Notes under the pieces: model-generated
Databases searched by the model: none
What the model was told of the DNA's origin: nothing
The model's input: the letters and a program-made list of their open reading frames with translations, nothing else
In this document: one piece after another, positions 50,883 through 60,866 of the stretch
Numbering within the stretch: position 1 is the first letter of the stretch
Layout: every line of letters begins with the position of its first letter
Program-made: the position numbers and the translations under genes
NCBI RefSeq assembly: GCF_042432445.1
Contig: NZ_JBHLXE010000027.1
Coordinates: 1-64,000 of the forward strand
Length of the DNA: 64,000 bases
Direction: 5' to 3'
DNA from: Thorsellia kenyensis
Lineage (GTDB): Bacteria > Pseudomonadota > Gammaproteobacteria > Enterobacterales > Thorselliaceae

Positions 50883-52829
50883 ATGTATCTTAATAATATT
50901 ATTATCAAAAATATGGGGGCTATTGAATCTTTTAAGTTAATGGAGTCGGAGTTATTCAAAGAAAATGGTGATCCTAAACCTATTATATTAATAGGCCAAA
51001 ATGGATCAGGCAAAACTACATTATTATCCAGTATTGTTGATGCACTTTATGAACTTTCCAATAACGCATTTGATGATATTCTTCCAAAAACAGGGTCAGG
51101 CTATAGATATTTTAAAATTTCAGGAGGTGTGAATATCCGAGTTGGTGAACATAAAGCTTTAGCATTTGTTTCGTTCAAGAATGAAAGTGACACATACCAA
51201 TACTTAGATAAAAACGGAGAACTATCACCTGAAGAATGTAAAATGATAACCAATTCTTTAATGACTTTAGACTTTAATAAAGAACAAAATAATTTGATAA
51301 AGATAGCGACGAGAACGGAAGATGATGACAAATTCAAAAATGTATTTTTAAAAAATACTTATTGTTATTTTCCATCTGATCGTTATGAAATACCATACTG
51401 GATGAATCAAGAAACTGCTCGCGAAAAAAAATTTTTTGAAGTGGAAAAACGGTTTAATGGAAGCTTAAAAAAAGATATTTTAATCAACCATTCACTTACA
51501 GACATTAAAGAATGGATTTTAAACGTAATTTTAGATGCGCGCGTTGATGTTGATGAAGATATAAATGGCGAGTTTAAAATTTTGCGAACTGCTAACGATT
51601 TGAAGTTATTGAAAATTAGTGTTAAAAATATAGAAGTAATAGTTTCTGAAATAGTTAGAAAAGATGTGATTTTACAATTGAATTTTAGAGGTAGAGGAGC
51701 AAGTAGGATAAAATTAATCGAGAAAGAATCTAATGACGAGTTCCTACCATCTCTAGATAATTTATCAGCTGGACAAAGTACATTATTGAGTATTTTTTTA
51801 AATATAATAAAATATTCTGACTTGGAGGATTTATATAAAGGGAGTTATTTAAGAGATATAAAAGGTATTGTAATCATTGATGAAATTGATTTACATCTCC
51901 ATATCGAATTACAATATGAAGTTTTACCTGCGCTAATTGATTTATTTCCAAAAGTGCAGTTTATAATTTCATCACATTCGCCTTTTTTCCTATCGGGAAT
52001 GGCAAGAAAATTTACTAGCGATAATTTTTTAATGCTCAACATGCCAAATGGAAATAAAATTTTAAAGGCTGATGATTTTAGCGAATTCAGTAAAGTTTAT
52101 GATATTTTTAATAATTTAACACAATCTTATAAAAATGAACTGGAAAAATTACAGACTGCAATCCAAGCAGAAAAAAAACCGTTAATTATCACAGAGGGAA
52201 AAACGGACTGGAAACATATTAAAGCGGCGATTGTAGCACTAAAAGTGGACTATCAAAATCTAGATGTCGCATTTTTTGAGTACGAAGAAGATATAAAAAT
52301 GGGATCATCTGCTTTAAAGGTAATGTTAGAGAAATATAAAATGTTGAAACAAGGAAGGAAATTAATATTTATATTTGATCGTGATGAAAAGGATATTGTG
52401 AAACAATTTGGTACAGATAAATATAAAAATTTAGGTAACAACGTCTATGCTTTTTGTTTACCAAAATTAAAGAATTGTGATGAGCCAGCTATAGAACATT
52501 ATTATAGTGAGAAGGACTCAAAACAGGTTGATAAAAATGGCCGGAGATTGTTTTTTTCTAATGAGTTCCATATAAAGAGTGCTGTAAGCCTTGATGGTAA
52601 TTATCGAACTTATCGTAGCAATGTTAATAAAAATAACAGCATTATTGACTCTGATGTTTTTAATTCTGCTGATTTTAGAAATGAAAAATCTATAGCACTC
52701 AGTAAAGCTGATTTTGCATCAAACATAATTAATAAAACACCACCTTTTAATGAAATGGATTTTTCAAAATTCAGATCAATACTCGATCTTATCCAAGAAA
52801 TCTGTAACCTACAAATTGACGATCAATAA
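50883..52829 (+). CDS. OLD-like AAA ATPase with TOPRIM-type C-terminus
   Basis: 648 residues from ATG 50883 (AGGAG eight bases upstream). An ABC-type ATPase: Walker A GQNGSGKT (38-45), signature LSAGQS (294-299), Walker B and D-loop IVIIDEIDLHLH (329-340), switch ISSHSPFF. The C-terminal part has TEGKTD (437-442) and FDRDE (498-502), the Glu and DxD elements of TOPRIM nucleases in OLD/GajA-like proteins. OLD-family ATPases serve in Gabija, retron and P2 old defence. It lies 17 bases from the DUF2971 gene, so one operon. Confidence 0.82.
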   Translation: MYLNNIIIKNMGAIESFKLMESELFKENGDPKPIILIGQNGSGKTTLLSSIVDALYELSNNAFDDILPKTGSGYRYFKISGGVNIRVGEHKALAFVSFKNESDTYQYLDKNGELSPEECKMITNSLMTLDFNKEQNNLIKIATRTEDDDKFKNVFLKNTYCYFPSDRYEIPYWMNQETAREKKFFEVEKRFNGSLKKDILINHSLTDIKEWILNVILDARVDVDEDINGEFKILRTANDLKLLKISVKNIEVIVSEIVRKDVILQLNFRGRGASRIKLIEKESNDEFLPSLDNLSAGQSTLLSIFLNIIKYSDLEDLYKGSYLRDIKGIVIIDEIDLHLHIELQYEVLPALIDLFPKVQFIISSHSPFFLSGMARKFTSDNFLMLNMPNGNKILKADDFSEFSKVYDIFNNLTQSYKNELEKLQTAIQAEKKPLIITEGKTDWKHIKAAIVALKVDYQNLDVAFFEYEEDIKMGSSALKVMLEKYKMLKQGRKLIFIFDRDEKDIVKQFGTDKYKNLGNNVYAFCLPKLKNCDEPAIEHYYSEKDSKQVDKNGRRLFFSNEFHIKSAVSLDGNYRTYRSNVNKNNSIIDSDVFNSADFRNEKSIALSKADFASNIINKTPPFNEMDFSKFRSILDLIQEICNLQIDDQ

Positions 52830-52846
52830 AAATTTGAAAAAGTTAA

Positions 52847-53713
52847 ATGTTGGATTTCAAGACCATGAGAATATTTAAATATTTCCATCCTGATAGAATT
52901 GAAGTTCTGGAGAGTGGAAAAATAAGATTTACGCAGCCTAGCGATCTGAATGATCCTTTTGAGTTAAAACCAAATGTTAAAGAGATTTCTAGTAAAGAAA
53001 ATATCGTAACTCTATTAATGGAAGCTATAAGTGAAGAAAAAATAATTGAATATTATATGAAAAGTGGTCTTTCTGGTATTTGTGATTTTTCAATATTTAG
53101 AAAGAATTTTATTGAAAATTATACTTCTAATTTACCAACAGCAATTAATGTTATAGATTTGCTGGCGCCAAAACTAAAAGAAACGTTGCATTTTTTGTTT
53201 AATAAAGCAATTGGTATTCTCTGTTTAACTCAATCAAACGAGAATTTATTGATGTGGGCACATTATACAAATAATCATCAAGGTTATGTCATGGAGTTTG
53301 AACCTAATCACCCTTTTTTTAATCAAAAGAAAAGTGGTATTGATGAGCTTCGTCATCTACGACATGTCAATTACATATCAACACGAGAAATGTATACCTT
53401 ATCTGAAATAGATGACCAGCAAGGAGCCAATATATTCTTAGCAAAGAGTAAAGAATGGTCTTACGAACATGAGATCCGTATGTTACATTCATTAAATGAG
53501 GCTGATACCGTAATTAATGAAAAAATTTATCTTTTTAATCTTCCACCCTTAGCAATCAAAAATATATATTTAGGTTGTCGTATGTTAGACGAGAAAAGAA
53601 ATAAAATTATAGATATACTTAATAATAATCATGTTTATAAACACATTGCTCTTTTTCAAGCAGAAATTGATCAAGAATATTATAGATTAAATTTTAAAGA
53701 AATAGTCCGTTAA
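52847..53713 (+). CDS. DUF2971 protein of the island
   Basis: 288 residues. The family marks are good: IFKYFHPDRIEVLESGKIRFTQPSDLNDPFE (in pieces), ILCLTQSNENLLMWAHYTNNHQGYVMEFE, and AKSKEWSYEHEIRMLH. It belongs to the AAA operon. The catalytic role of DUF2971 is unknown; its recurrence with ATPases and in prophages suggests an effector. ATGs at 52847 and 52865 are both possible. Confidence 0.85.
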   Translation: MLDFKTMRIFKYFHPDRIEVLESGKIRFTQPSDLNDPFELKPNVKEISSKENIVTLLMEAISEEKIIEYYMKSGLSGICDFSIFRKNFIENYTSNLPTAINVIDLLAPKLKETLHFLFNKAIGILCLTQSNENLLMWAHYTNNHQGYVMEFEPNHPFFNQKKSGIDELRHLRHVNYISTREMYTLSEIDDQQGANIFLAKSKEWSYEHEIRMLHSLNEADTVINEKIYLFNLPPLAIKNIYLGCRMLDEKRNKIIDILNNNHVYKHIALFQAEIDQEYYRLNFKEIVR

Positions 53714-53784
53714 TTCAGTTTGCAAATACACGTTAACAGCTATTTCTGTGACATATGAGCAAATCAACTGAGGAGTTTATTAAG

Positions 53785-54486
53785 ATGTCTAATAAAAAAA
53801 ATCTAAATTTAGCTAATTCAATATTTGAAGGATTTAATGACCGAAATGGATTGATGATTTGTGGTTATGAGTGGGGTGAAAGTGATGAAACGAGTACTGA
53901 ACCTTTTGATAATAATGAACCAAATGAATGTACATTTTCAAATAAAGTCCCTAGATATGGTGATGTTGCCAATAAATGGAAATATGACTTAATGATTAGA
54001 AATTGGTTTGATATATGGGGACATTCGTTAGACCGTGAAGGCAATGGTGGCGATTTCGATAAGTCAATACTTCAAACAAATTGGGCATTGGGTTCCAGAA
54101 AAAAATCAGCAGGTATAAATTACTATTTATCTGATGAAAATATTAATAACTTCATCACCCATGTGGAAATTCTTCAACCCACTTTAATTCTTTTTATGGG
54201 AAGTCAGCTGTTAACGAGAGTTCTAAGAAACTGGAAAGCAAGAGATCAGTTTGTGCCTATAATGGGTGATGAAATTGCTCCACGTGAAACAATACGAATG
54301 GATGGATATAGTGGAGCACTGGCCTATTTAAGTAAGTATGAGAAATGTACGGTCATTGGTTTACCACATCCTTCTGGTGCAAGAGGCATTACTAATGAAT
54401 ATATTACTTATATTGGTAAATATATGACGCCGATACTGAATGAATTCAAACGTTCTAATCAGCTAAAATGGAACGCAAACAAGTAA
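53785..54486 (+). CDS. uracil-DNA-glycosylase-fold protein
   Basis: 233 residues from ATG 53785 (GAGGAG nine bases upstream; ATG 53755 is possible). The UDG-superfamily layout is visible: a first strand with ICGYEWGESDE (25-35) in place of the GEAPG motif, LILFMGS (134-140), and LPHPSG (193-198), the HPS motif. Such enzymes remove modified or damaged bases. One member (Brig1) attacks glucosylated phage DNA. The divergent first motif suggests a non-uracil target. 72 bases after the DUF2971 gene. Confidence 0.65.
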   Translation: MSNKKNLNLANSIFEGFNDRNGLMICGYEWGESDETSTEPFDNNEPNECTFSNKVPRYGDVANKWKYDLMIRNWFDIWGHSLDREGNGGDFDKSILQTNWALGSRKKSAGINYYLSDENINNFITHVEILQPTLILFMGSQLLTRVLRNWKARDQFVPIMGDEIAPRETIRMDGYSGALAYLSKYEKCTVIGLPHPSGARGITNEYITYIGKYMTPILNEFKRSNQLKWNANK

Positions 54487-54628
54487 AGTGGATTTAAAAT
54501 AATCATTTATAGCAGAAAATATACCCCCCCAAGTTTTACTACTTAGATAAAAAAGTCATTTTAATTTAAGCTGAATTAACATTAAATTTTAAATAAACGT
54601 AAAATCAATCATATATAGGAGTACATTA

Positions 54629-55927
54629 ATGCGCAATGCAAATAATGTAGGCAGGTTATTGGCCGATCCCAGATTTGGTGAGTTGCTCTACTTAGCTAAA
54701 ACCAATTCAGATATATTTGAAGTATTGAATCTCACAGAAAATCAACATTCAGACATGTTGCAATGGATGTTTAATTCAAGAGAAGGCCATGGATTAGGTG
54801 ATTCTGTCTTTAAAGACTTTATGATTGCAATACATGATGGATCTGAAAAATTAGACGGGAGATGTCTTACATCTGCATTTAGACAGTATTGGACGCCCGC
54901 TCGTATAAGAGCTTCAAGCTTTTCAGATTTATATTTTTTCCGTGAAATGGCAACGAAAGATAGTAAAAATAGAGTTGATATAGTTATTGTTGATTCCACA
55001 AACAGAATTATCATTGTTGTCGAGAACAAAACAAAGTCAAAGCCCTATAATGATCAATTAGATAGTTATTATAAGATTATTACTAACGCACGGCTTGATA
55101 TGGAGCGTACCTATCAAGTTGCTTTTGTCTTGTTGGACATGTCTTATTACGATACCGATAATGAATCTGAAAGTGATATAGGCAAAAAAAATGAAAAAAA
55201 TCCTTGGGCAAAACTAAATTACTCATGGCTAGAAGCTGCTGCAGCAAGAGCCGAGCAAGAATATAATAAAGGCAATCCAGCTGCTTCAGTTCTAATGTCA
55301 TACTGCAGAATGGTAACAGATTGGTATTCTGAAGATATGAGCACTCTCGATGAACTTGCCATCGCATTAAATAAAGAATTTCCTGAAGAAGTTGCTTTGT
55401 TTAAAGAATATAGATGGAGTATACCTACTTTTTCCTTTGATTCTTTAAGGCCTTTTTTGAAAATCCTAGATGCAGATGAAGAAAGAACTAAGTGTATTGA
55501 GATTTCTCAGAAATACCCAATAGCAATCGAATGGCTGATTAATAATTCTGCGTTTGATGTATTGTTGCATACCCTTAGCAAGCAATTTTCAGAAATTGTA
55601 AAATACGAAGATGAATGTATGAATTTAACCCGTAAAAAATTAGAATTTAGGTTACCAATCCATGTTGAGATACCAACTAAGAAATATTGGCCTTTATATG
55701 TTCTTTTTAGATACGATGACATAGAAAATAAGTATACATTGGAATTTAGATGGATGAAATCGAGAGTTATTTCTGAATATTGCAATTTAGATAAAATTGA
55801 TGAAATTGTTAATAATTTACTTGAAGCAAATCATGAGTTTAGAAACCCAATTTTTCGATTAGGAATTGATGAAGCAGTTGCTAAATTCGGCAAATTATAT
55901 AGTGCATTTTCAGGTCTAAGTGAGTAA
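54629..55927 (+). CDS. PD-(D/E)XK nuclease-family protein
   Basis: 432 residues from an ATG with AGGAG upstream. The N-terminal half carries the PD-(D/E)XK fold: ENQHSDMLQWMFN (37-49), Asp117 in RVDIVIVD, the Glu132-Asn-Lys134 motif (IIVVENKTKS) and Gln143. This is the PDDEXK_4 arrangement found in phage-defence loci. The C-terminal ~200 residues are unrecognised and may sense or bind the target. 142 bases separate it from the glycosylase gene, so it may have its own promoter. Confidence 0.78.
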   Translation: MRNANNVGRLLADPRFGELLYLAKTNSDIFEVLNLTENQHSDMLQWMFNSREGHGLGDSVFKDFMIAIHDGSEKLDGRCLTSAFRQYWTPARIRASSFSDLYFFREMATKDSKNRVDIVIVDSTNRIIIVVENKTKSKPYNDQLDSYYKIITNARLDMERTYQVAFVLLDMSYYDTDNESESDIGKKNEKNPWAKLNYSWLEAAAARAEQEYNKGNPAASVLMSYCRMVTDWYSEDMSTLDELAIALNKEFPEEVALFKEYRWSIPTFSFDSLRPFLKILDADEERTKCIEISQKYPIAIEWLINNSAFDVLLHTLSKQFSEIVKYEDECMNLTRKKLEFRLPIHVEIPTKKYWPLYVLFRYDDIENKYTLEFRWMKSRVISEYCNLDKIDEIVNNLLEANHEFRNPIFRLGIDEAVAKFGKLYSAFSGLSE

Positions 55928-55946
55928 TTGTTAGGTTAAATGAGTC

Positions 55947-55979
55947 TCCAATCCGATCAATTTATTTGGTCGGATTGGA
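55947..55979 (+). terminator. terminator of the defence operon
   Basis: TCCAATCCGA (55947-55956) and TCGGATTGGA (55970-55979) form a perfect 10-bp stem. Little T-run follows. Confidence 0.65.
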
Positions 55980-56906
55980 AGATTTATATTTTGACTGTTA
56001 AATAAGAATAATTAGGTAAAGCGTGTTTAATCATTTTGATACATTTTGGTTCGTTTAGATAAAATTTGTTGATCACAAGTGCATCGTGCAATAGCAAGAT
56101 GTAATTAAGTTGTTCATTATTTCACAATTATTGACCTCGAAGATAAAGTATGCAGTATTTTAGATTGAAGAGTCTGCTCCAAGCGTTATTGATGGCACAA
56201 GGTGATGGCAGTTATTGTAAGGTATTTAACAAGATACTGATCTTAGATAATTGGAAGTTAGATCTGCTATGCTGCCCCAGAGCTGTGTAGCCACTAGATT
56301 TAATTGATGAACTTTTCAGAAAAATCGATGAACCTTGATAGCCAGCTCCCGAACAAGAGCTGGTATGAAATGATAAGTGAATTGACGCATGCTGATGTGG
56401 TCTTAGATAGAATACTTCGAGTGCTCGGCTTGAAAAATAGCTTTGCAATGCGAATTGATGCTAAAAATTTGAATAATATTGACGGAATGAAATCCCTCAA
56501 GTTAGGTTTTTACATGGTAAAATTTATGCGAAAGTGATCGGCATCAAATGAGAATAGGTGATTGGGATTATGAAAAGATACAATATGATTTCTCCCAGCC
56601 TGCAAAAATTATTCATCAGGAAATAGCACCGCACCAATATCTCTATCTTTAGTAACTACATCTATAGTTGAAGGTAAATTGAGATTTGATTAATGAATTG
56701 ATGGTAGATTAAAAGCCTTTTACAATGTAAATTAACGTAAATAACGAGTTTCATCACTTCGTTTTTCGCGCTTTTTTTTGGTGTGTAACCTATTGTATAT
56801 TAAATAAAATTCAGGTTAGATTCTGAGATAAGGGTAGGGTTTTGATGGTATAAGTCGCACCATCAAAAAATAAATCCTTTTTAATTCAATTAACTAATTA
56901 GAATGG
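55980..56906 (+). other. degenerate stretch at the end of the island
   Basis: No convincing gene. Broken frames on the plus strand (56155-56540) encode fragments such as LLQALLMAQGDGSYCKVF and SWYEMISELTHADVV, which look like decayed coding sequence I cannot assign. The last 150 bases are AT-rich up to the second att-type repeat. Confidence 0.5.
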
Positions 56907-57053
56907 CGATTCCTGCTGGGGACGCCATTCAAATATTCTTACTTGTTCTTATCTATTTTGTTATCCTCAAAATTCCCTTTTAAGACATCGATTTAACGTA
57001 TCTTTTGTAAATTTTATCTTTTCAAATGTTCTCACTTGGTCGGTCATATTCCA
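56907..57053 (+). repeat. att-type direct repeat, copy 2
   Basis: Same tRNA-Arg 3' end and following ~125 bases as 47709-47855, same length, few differences. It lies 9,198 bases downstream of copy 1. It marks the junction between the defence island and the next decayed element. Confidence 0.8.
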
Positions 57054-57124
57054 CAGCAGTTATTCTTTTATGTAACATGGCATGTAAGACAGAAATTTAT
57101 TTTTTTGACTTTGTTACATCAAAC

Positions 57125-57481
57125 ATGGAGAACGCAGATATGGAAAGAATTATAAGGCCTTTAACAGATACAGAAATTAATCAATCAAAGCCTAAAGCTA
57201 AAGATTATATTTTGATTTATGGGAAGGGACTAGAGTTATTAATTAGAATGACAGGTACTAAAACTTGGCGCTTTAGATTTTTGGTGCCTGCAACAAAAAA
57301 AGCTGTAATTTCAATTGGTAATTATCCTACCATTTATGTGTTTCCTAATCGATCTGACATTACTAAGCATATGTCAAATAGCGCTTTAAAAAATAATGGA
57401 TTAAAAGGCAAGATGCAAGCACACGGAATGAGGGCGCTTGCTAGTACAATTTTGAAAGATTATGGTTTTAGTTTGATCTAA
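57125..57481 (+). pseudogene. integrase with internal deletion
   Basis: 118 codons. Residues 1-~75 are the P4-type arm-binding domain (IIRPLTDTEINQSKPKA, LELLIRMTGTKTWRFRF). The rest jumps to the catalytic end (VFPNRSDITKHMSNSALKNN, MQAHGMRALASTILKDYGF, including the H-x-x-R box). About 250 residues of the middle are missing, so it is inactive as a recombinase. Confidence 0.8.
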
Positions 57482-57585
57482 AACCTTTTAATATTCGTGA
57501 ACAGTCCTTAACGGTGATGTAGAGATTAAAAAACGTTCCAAACCAACTTTGCACCTATTTCAATATTTTTAAAATTAATTACTTT

Positions 57586-57830
57586 AAAAGACTAAAGAAA
57601 ATTTAGTGATTTCAACTTCCCTCGAGACATTTTTTTGATTCTGGAGAGTAGAAATTAGCATACAAAGCCAATCTAGATATAAGAGTAAACACTTAATAAG
57701 TTAAGTATGTAAAAAAGGCTCTAGTTGACTTGAATGAAGCAGGGAGAAATTAAACTGACCACTAAAAAATTTAGCTAAAACATTTGCAAGATTCGTTGCT
57801 GCTACCACTATAATTTTATTGGTGCAAGAA
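57586..57830 (+). pseudogene. decayed tape-measure gene start
   Basis: The DNA follows 27856-28095 of the intact prophage: terminator remnant TTCCCTCGAGACATTTTTTT, then TTCTGGAG, then coding-like text giving ANLDIRVNT, KKALVDLNEAG and LAKTFARFVAATT with stops and frameshifts. It shows a second, related lambdoid prophage once lay here. Confidence 0.7.
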
Positions 57831-58762
57831 TTTGTATTTTTTATTTAAATCTCTCATATCTACACTTATATTAATGATTTTTTTGGTTTTATAATAGAGA
57901 GGAGTTCACTTTCTCTAGCGACTCATGCTGTAATGACAACTCCAACTTATGGGATACCAAAATCATTTTATGATCTGACTTAGGTCACTAAAGCACGATT
58001 AGCAAAACTCACTAGGTATGTACTTTTTGTCGTTCAAACTTACCGCTATTGGCTAGGAGTGACTTTTTGCAGATTACGGGGATTACACTTCCTAATAGGC
58101 CTTTAAAAAATGGGGGATTCTCGACTAACTTTAAACAAATTATAGTTCAAATCATTTACTATCGGCAGGTCGAACTATGGCGAACGGCACAATCGCAAGC
58201 CATATTCATGAAAATGAAGATATTTTACATCCTGAAACAAAGACATATTTCTCTAATTCTTAGCAGGCTTTTTTGGTAAATGAATCGGGGCGGGGCAAGC
58301 GATCAAGTGAAATTAGTAAGTTTATTCTCTTAACAGAAGAGACTTATCAAAATGCTACAGACTTTAATTTCTCTCGGTCATATTAGATAGTTTTTACTAA
58401 GGACTATAAAGTAAAAAATATTTTAGACATCAATTAGCGCCCATTAGGATTAAATCAAAAAACTTTATCTTTTTATGTTTAAATCTGTAATCTAATGAGC
58501 AAGCTAAAGTTGATTATTCAGATTTAGGTGTAGTTATTGGCTTATTTAGGTTGTAAGTGGCAATCGAACAATTTTCAGAGCCCACATGTCGAGAGTAAAA
58601 CACTTCTTATGCTTTAAAGAAATTTGTGTTAGATAAATGTTTATATTGAATTTTGTTGCGATTGAATTAGATTGTAAATAATATATAATAAAATAACATT
58701 ATTTGAATAAATCCAGAAAATTTCGAAAAAAGATTAACTATAATCTTACATTTGAGGTCGGA
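57831..58762 (+). other. prophage debris
   Basis: Only broken frames. One (about 58265-58385) reads LVNESGRGKRSSEISKFILL, of unknown origin. The last ~40 bases (taactataatcttac, then TTGAGGTC) resemble the leaders of both Sel1 genes. Confidence 0.5.
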
Positions 58763-58876
58763 ATGAAAAAATCATTATTACGTTGGTTGCGTTGGATACT
58801 TTATGTGGGTTTATCTTGTTTAGCATTTTATTTGCTTTTTATAACCCTTGTGGTCTATTTAGTTTGGGGTTTTTAA
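58763..58876 (+). CDS. 37-residue membrane peptide behind a Sel1-type leader
   Basis: Frame KKSLLRWLRWILYVGLSCLAFYLLF.. with a basic start and a single long hydrophobic span. It is preceded by TTGAGGTCGGA, as in the Sel1 genes at 34169 and 60867. It could be a Sel1-locus relic or a real small membrane protein. Confidence 0.4.
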   Translation: MKKSLLRWLRWILYVGLSCLAFYLLFITLVVYLVWGF

Positions 58877-59329
58877 GATTTAAAATAAAATATGAATTCA
58901 TTTTTTTAGCCAGTCAAGTTATTCTCTCTGATGTTTATTACTACAACCAAGATGCCTAGAATGTGAGTTATTATTATGTGCTGTCTTACAAAGTGTTTAT
59001 GAAGGGTACGCAAAATTTCACAAAATAGGTTTTTAGCTTAGCTCCAGACAGAAATTTCTAAAAATTTTATTATCTTTATAGTTAGATTTTATGTTTACTT
59101 TGATAACAAATTTTGAGAAAAAATCAGGCTAAAGAGAGCTTTTGTAAGCAAGGCTTGAAAACTTTTCTTTATTAGTTTGCATGAAAATCAACATTTTATG
59201 TTGAAATTTTGCAACTGTTTTAATAGGGTGACTTCCAACTTTAAATGATATGTTTTTCTTGTTATAACTTGATATCTTTACAATTTAGATATTAAAGAAA
59301 CCTGTAAGATTTAGACGTGTAAAACAGCA
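58877..59329 (+). other. gene-free AT-rich stretch
   Basis: No reading frame of note on either strand. Probably decayed prophage DNA. Confidence 0.5.
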
Positions 59330-59470
59330 TAGTACAGCTAAGGCATTTGATGGCTCTTAAGAAATTGGTAAAAGCTGAAGAGTTAATTCTACTAAAATAT
59401 ATCTTATTGCTGATAGTTTTGGACTGAATATTTACAAAGAACCAGTCAGAGACAGCCGCATGTTGAAAGT
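59330..59470 (+). pseudogene. decayed J-type tail tip fragment
   Basis: Translates to IGKS*RVNSTKIYLIADSFGLN, recalling VNGKTQASVIFLADSF of the intact J protein (DUF1983-like module near residue 1090). Stops and frameshifts throughout. Together with the tape-measure fragment it follows the gene order of a tail operon after large deletion. Confidence 0.5.
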
Positions 59471-59639
59471 TGAGTTTAGCATATTTGTGATTAAGAATAT
59501 TTGAAAACGATAAAGGCTAAAACACAACGTCAACAATTGAGGGGGCGACTAAACAAGTTGAGATTTTTTTTCCAACAACTGCTTTACTGGTTTTATCAAA
59601 AAATGCCCGCGTGATTTTAAGGGTAACACTGGAAGATTG

Positions 59640-60530
59640 GTATTTCAGAAGTCCGTCAAATGGCAATTATTTTGATAGATGAAGCTATCAAGTCAGGTAC
59701 AAAGCTTTATCAAGTTTGTGATATTTTATTCATTCACCCTAAAACCTATCTAAGTTGAAAATATTCAATAAATACAGTTAATTATACTGAAGGTGCGCGT
59801 GCAAAGGCAAATCGTTAGCGAACCAATTGGCATGCAATCTCGCAAGAGGAAAGGTAACGGGTCATTTATATCTGTTTAAGAGACTGATTTTTTAAAGTTA
59901 TCGCCTGAACAAATTGTGTTGTTTTGGCAGGTGAAAGTATTTATTTAGCTTCACAATCAAATCTTTACTGAATACTAAAAGAAGAGAAACTCTTAAAAAG
60001 TCGTAAAAAGATAAAACAAAATAGGTTACCATAACTGCTCAGAATACAAGTAACTAAAGCGCCAATTAGGTCTGGACAAGGGATATTATCTACATCTCTA
60101 CACATTTTAATGGACAATATTATAATCTTTATATGGTTTTCTATACCTTTAGCAGAACGGTTGTTTGCTGGGAAATACATTATCATGTGACATCCGATCA
60201 AACAGCGAATTTAATATAAAAGGCAGTCACCAAATAATATTCATAAAGATCAATTAGTATTGCACAGTGATAATGGTTCTCCTATGAAAAGTAAAACAAT
60301 GGTAGCCAAATTAGATAGTTTAGGTGTTATATCTTCATTTAGCTGACCTGCGTGAGTAATGACAACGCTTATTCTGAGAGCTTGTTTAATAGCATGAAAA
60401 TTAGAACGATATACCCTAAAGAGGGGTTCAATACTCTTTAAAAAGCACAATAATGAGTAGGAGATTTTGTTTATAGGTGCAATGAAGCACATAGACATAA
60501 AGGCATTTTGTATGTCACCCTAGTACAGTG
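59640..60530 (+). mobile_element. broken IS3-family transposase
   Basis: Scattered frames together spell an IS3-type OrfB: SEVRQMAIILIDEAIKSG (HTH start), LSPEQIV, DKGYYLHLYTF (first Asp region), LHSDNGSPMKS (second Asp), VSNDNAYSESLFNSMK and EAHRHKGI (final Glu region). At least five frame changes or stops. No intact terminal inverted repeats could be fixed. It inserted into the already decaying prophage. Confidence 0.75.
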
Positions 60531-60866
60531 TCATATACAAGAAGATAAATGGCTACTTGAGATAAGGAACCTCGTGTATCAAGAAGCACTTTTAAGGCAG
60601 GCTGAACGCTGAAAAGGACGTAAGAGACGCAATTGGAATAGAATTAATATCGTGTTAATAAATCCAGTGAAGAGTAACAATCAAACAAAAAGAATCACAC
60701 GTTGATTAAATAAAAAGGGAAAAATCACTTGACAGCCTTCGGGTTGCCTATGAATGTCTAAAAATATTCTTTAAATGTCAATCTCCCATAATCTCTGTAA
60801 TATAAAGTATCGCAGGTTTATATTAAGAAAAAAATTTAACCGTAACCATCCACAATTGAGGTGATA
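60531..60866 (+). promoter_or_regulatory. IS edge and promoter region of the large Sel1 gene
   Basis: No gene. A consensus -35 TTGACA at about 60730 is followed by an inverted repeat-like GCCTTCGGGTTGCC. A further AT-rich promoter-like stretch lies at 60775-60835, then the conserved leader ending CACAATTGAGGTG. Confidence 0.4.

Noticed and set aside
55083..55367. 94-codon minus-strand frame
   Set aside because: Antisense to the PD-(D/E)XK gene, no start signal.
58049..58279. 76-codon frame
   Set aside because: Lies in decayed prophage DNA; composition and lack of a ribosome site do not support a gene.
59965..60498. Two minus-strand frames of 78 and 82 codons
   Set aside because: Antisense to the IS3 transposase remnant, which explains the sequence better.
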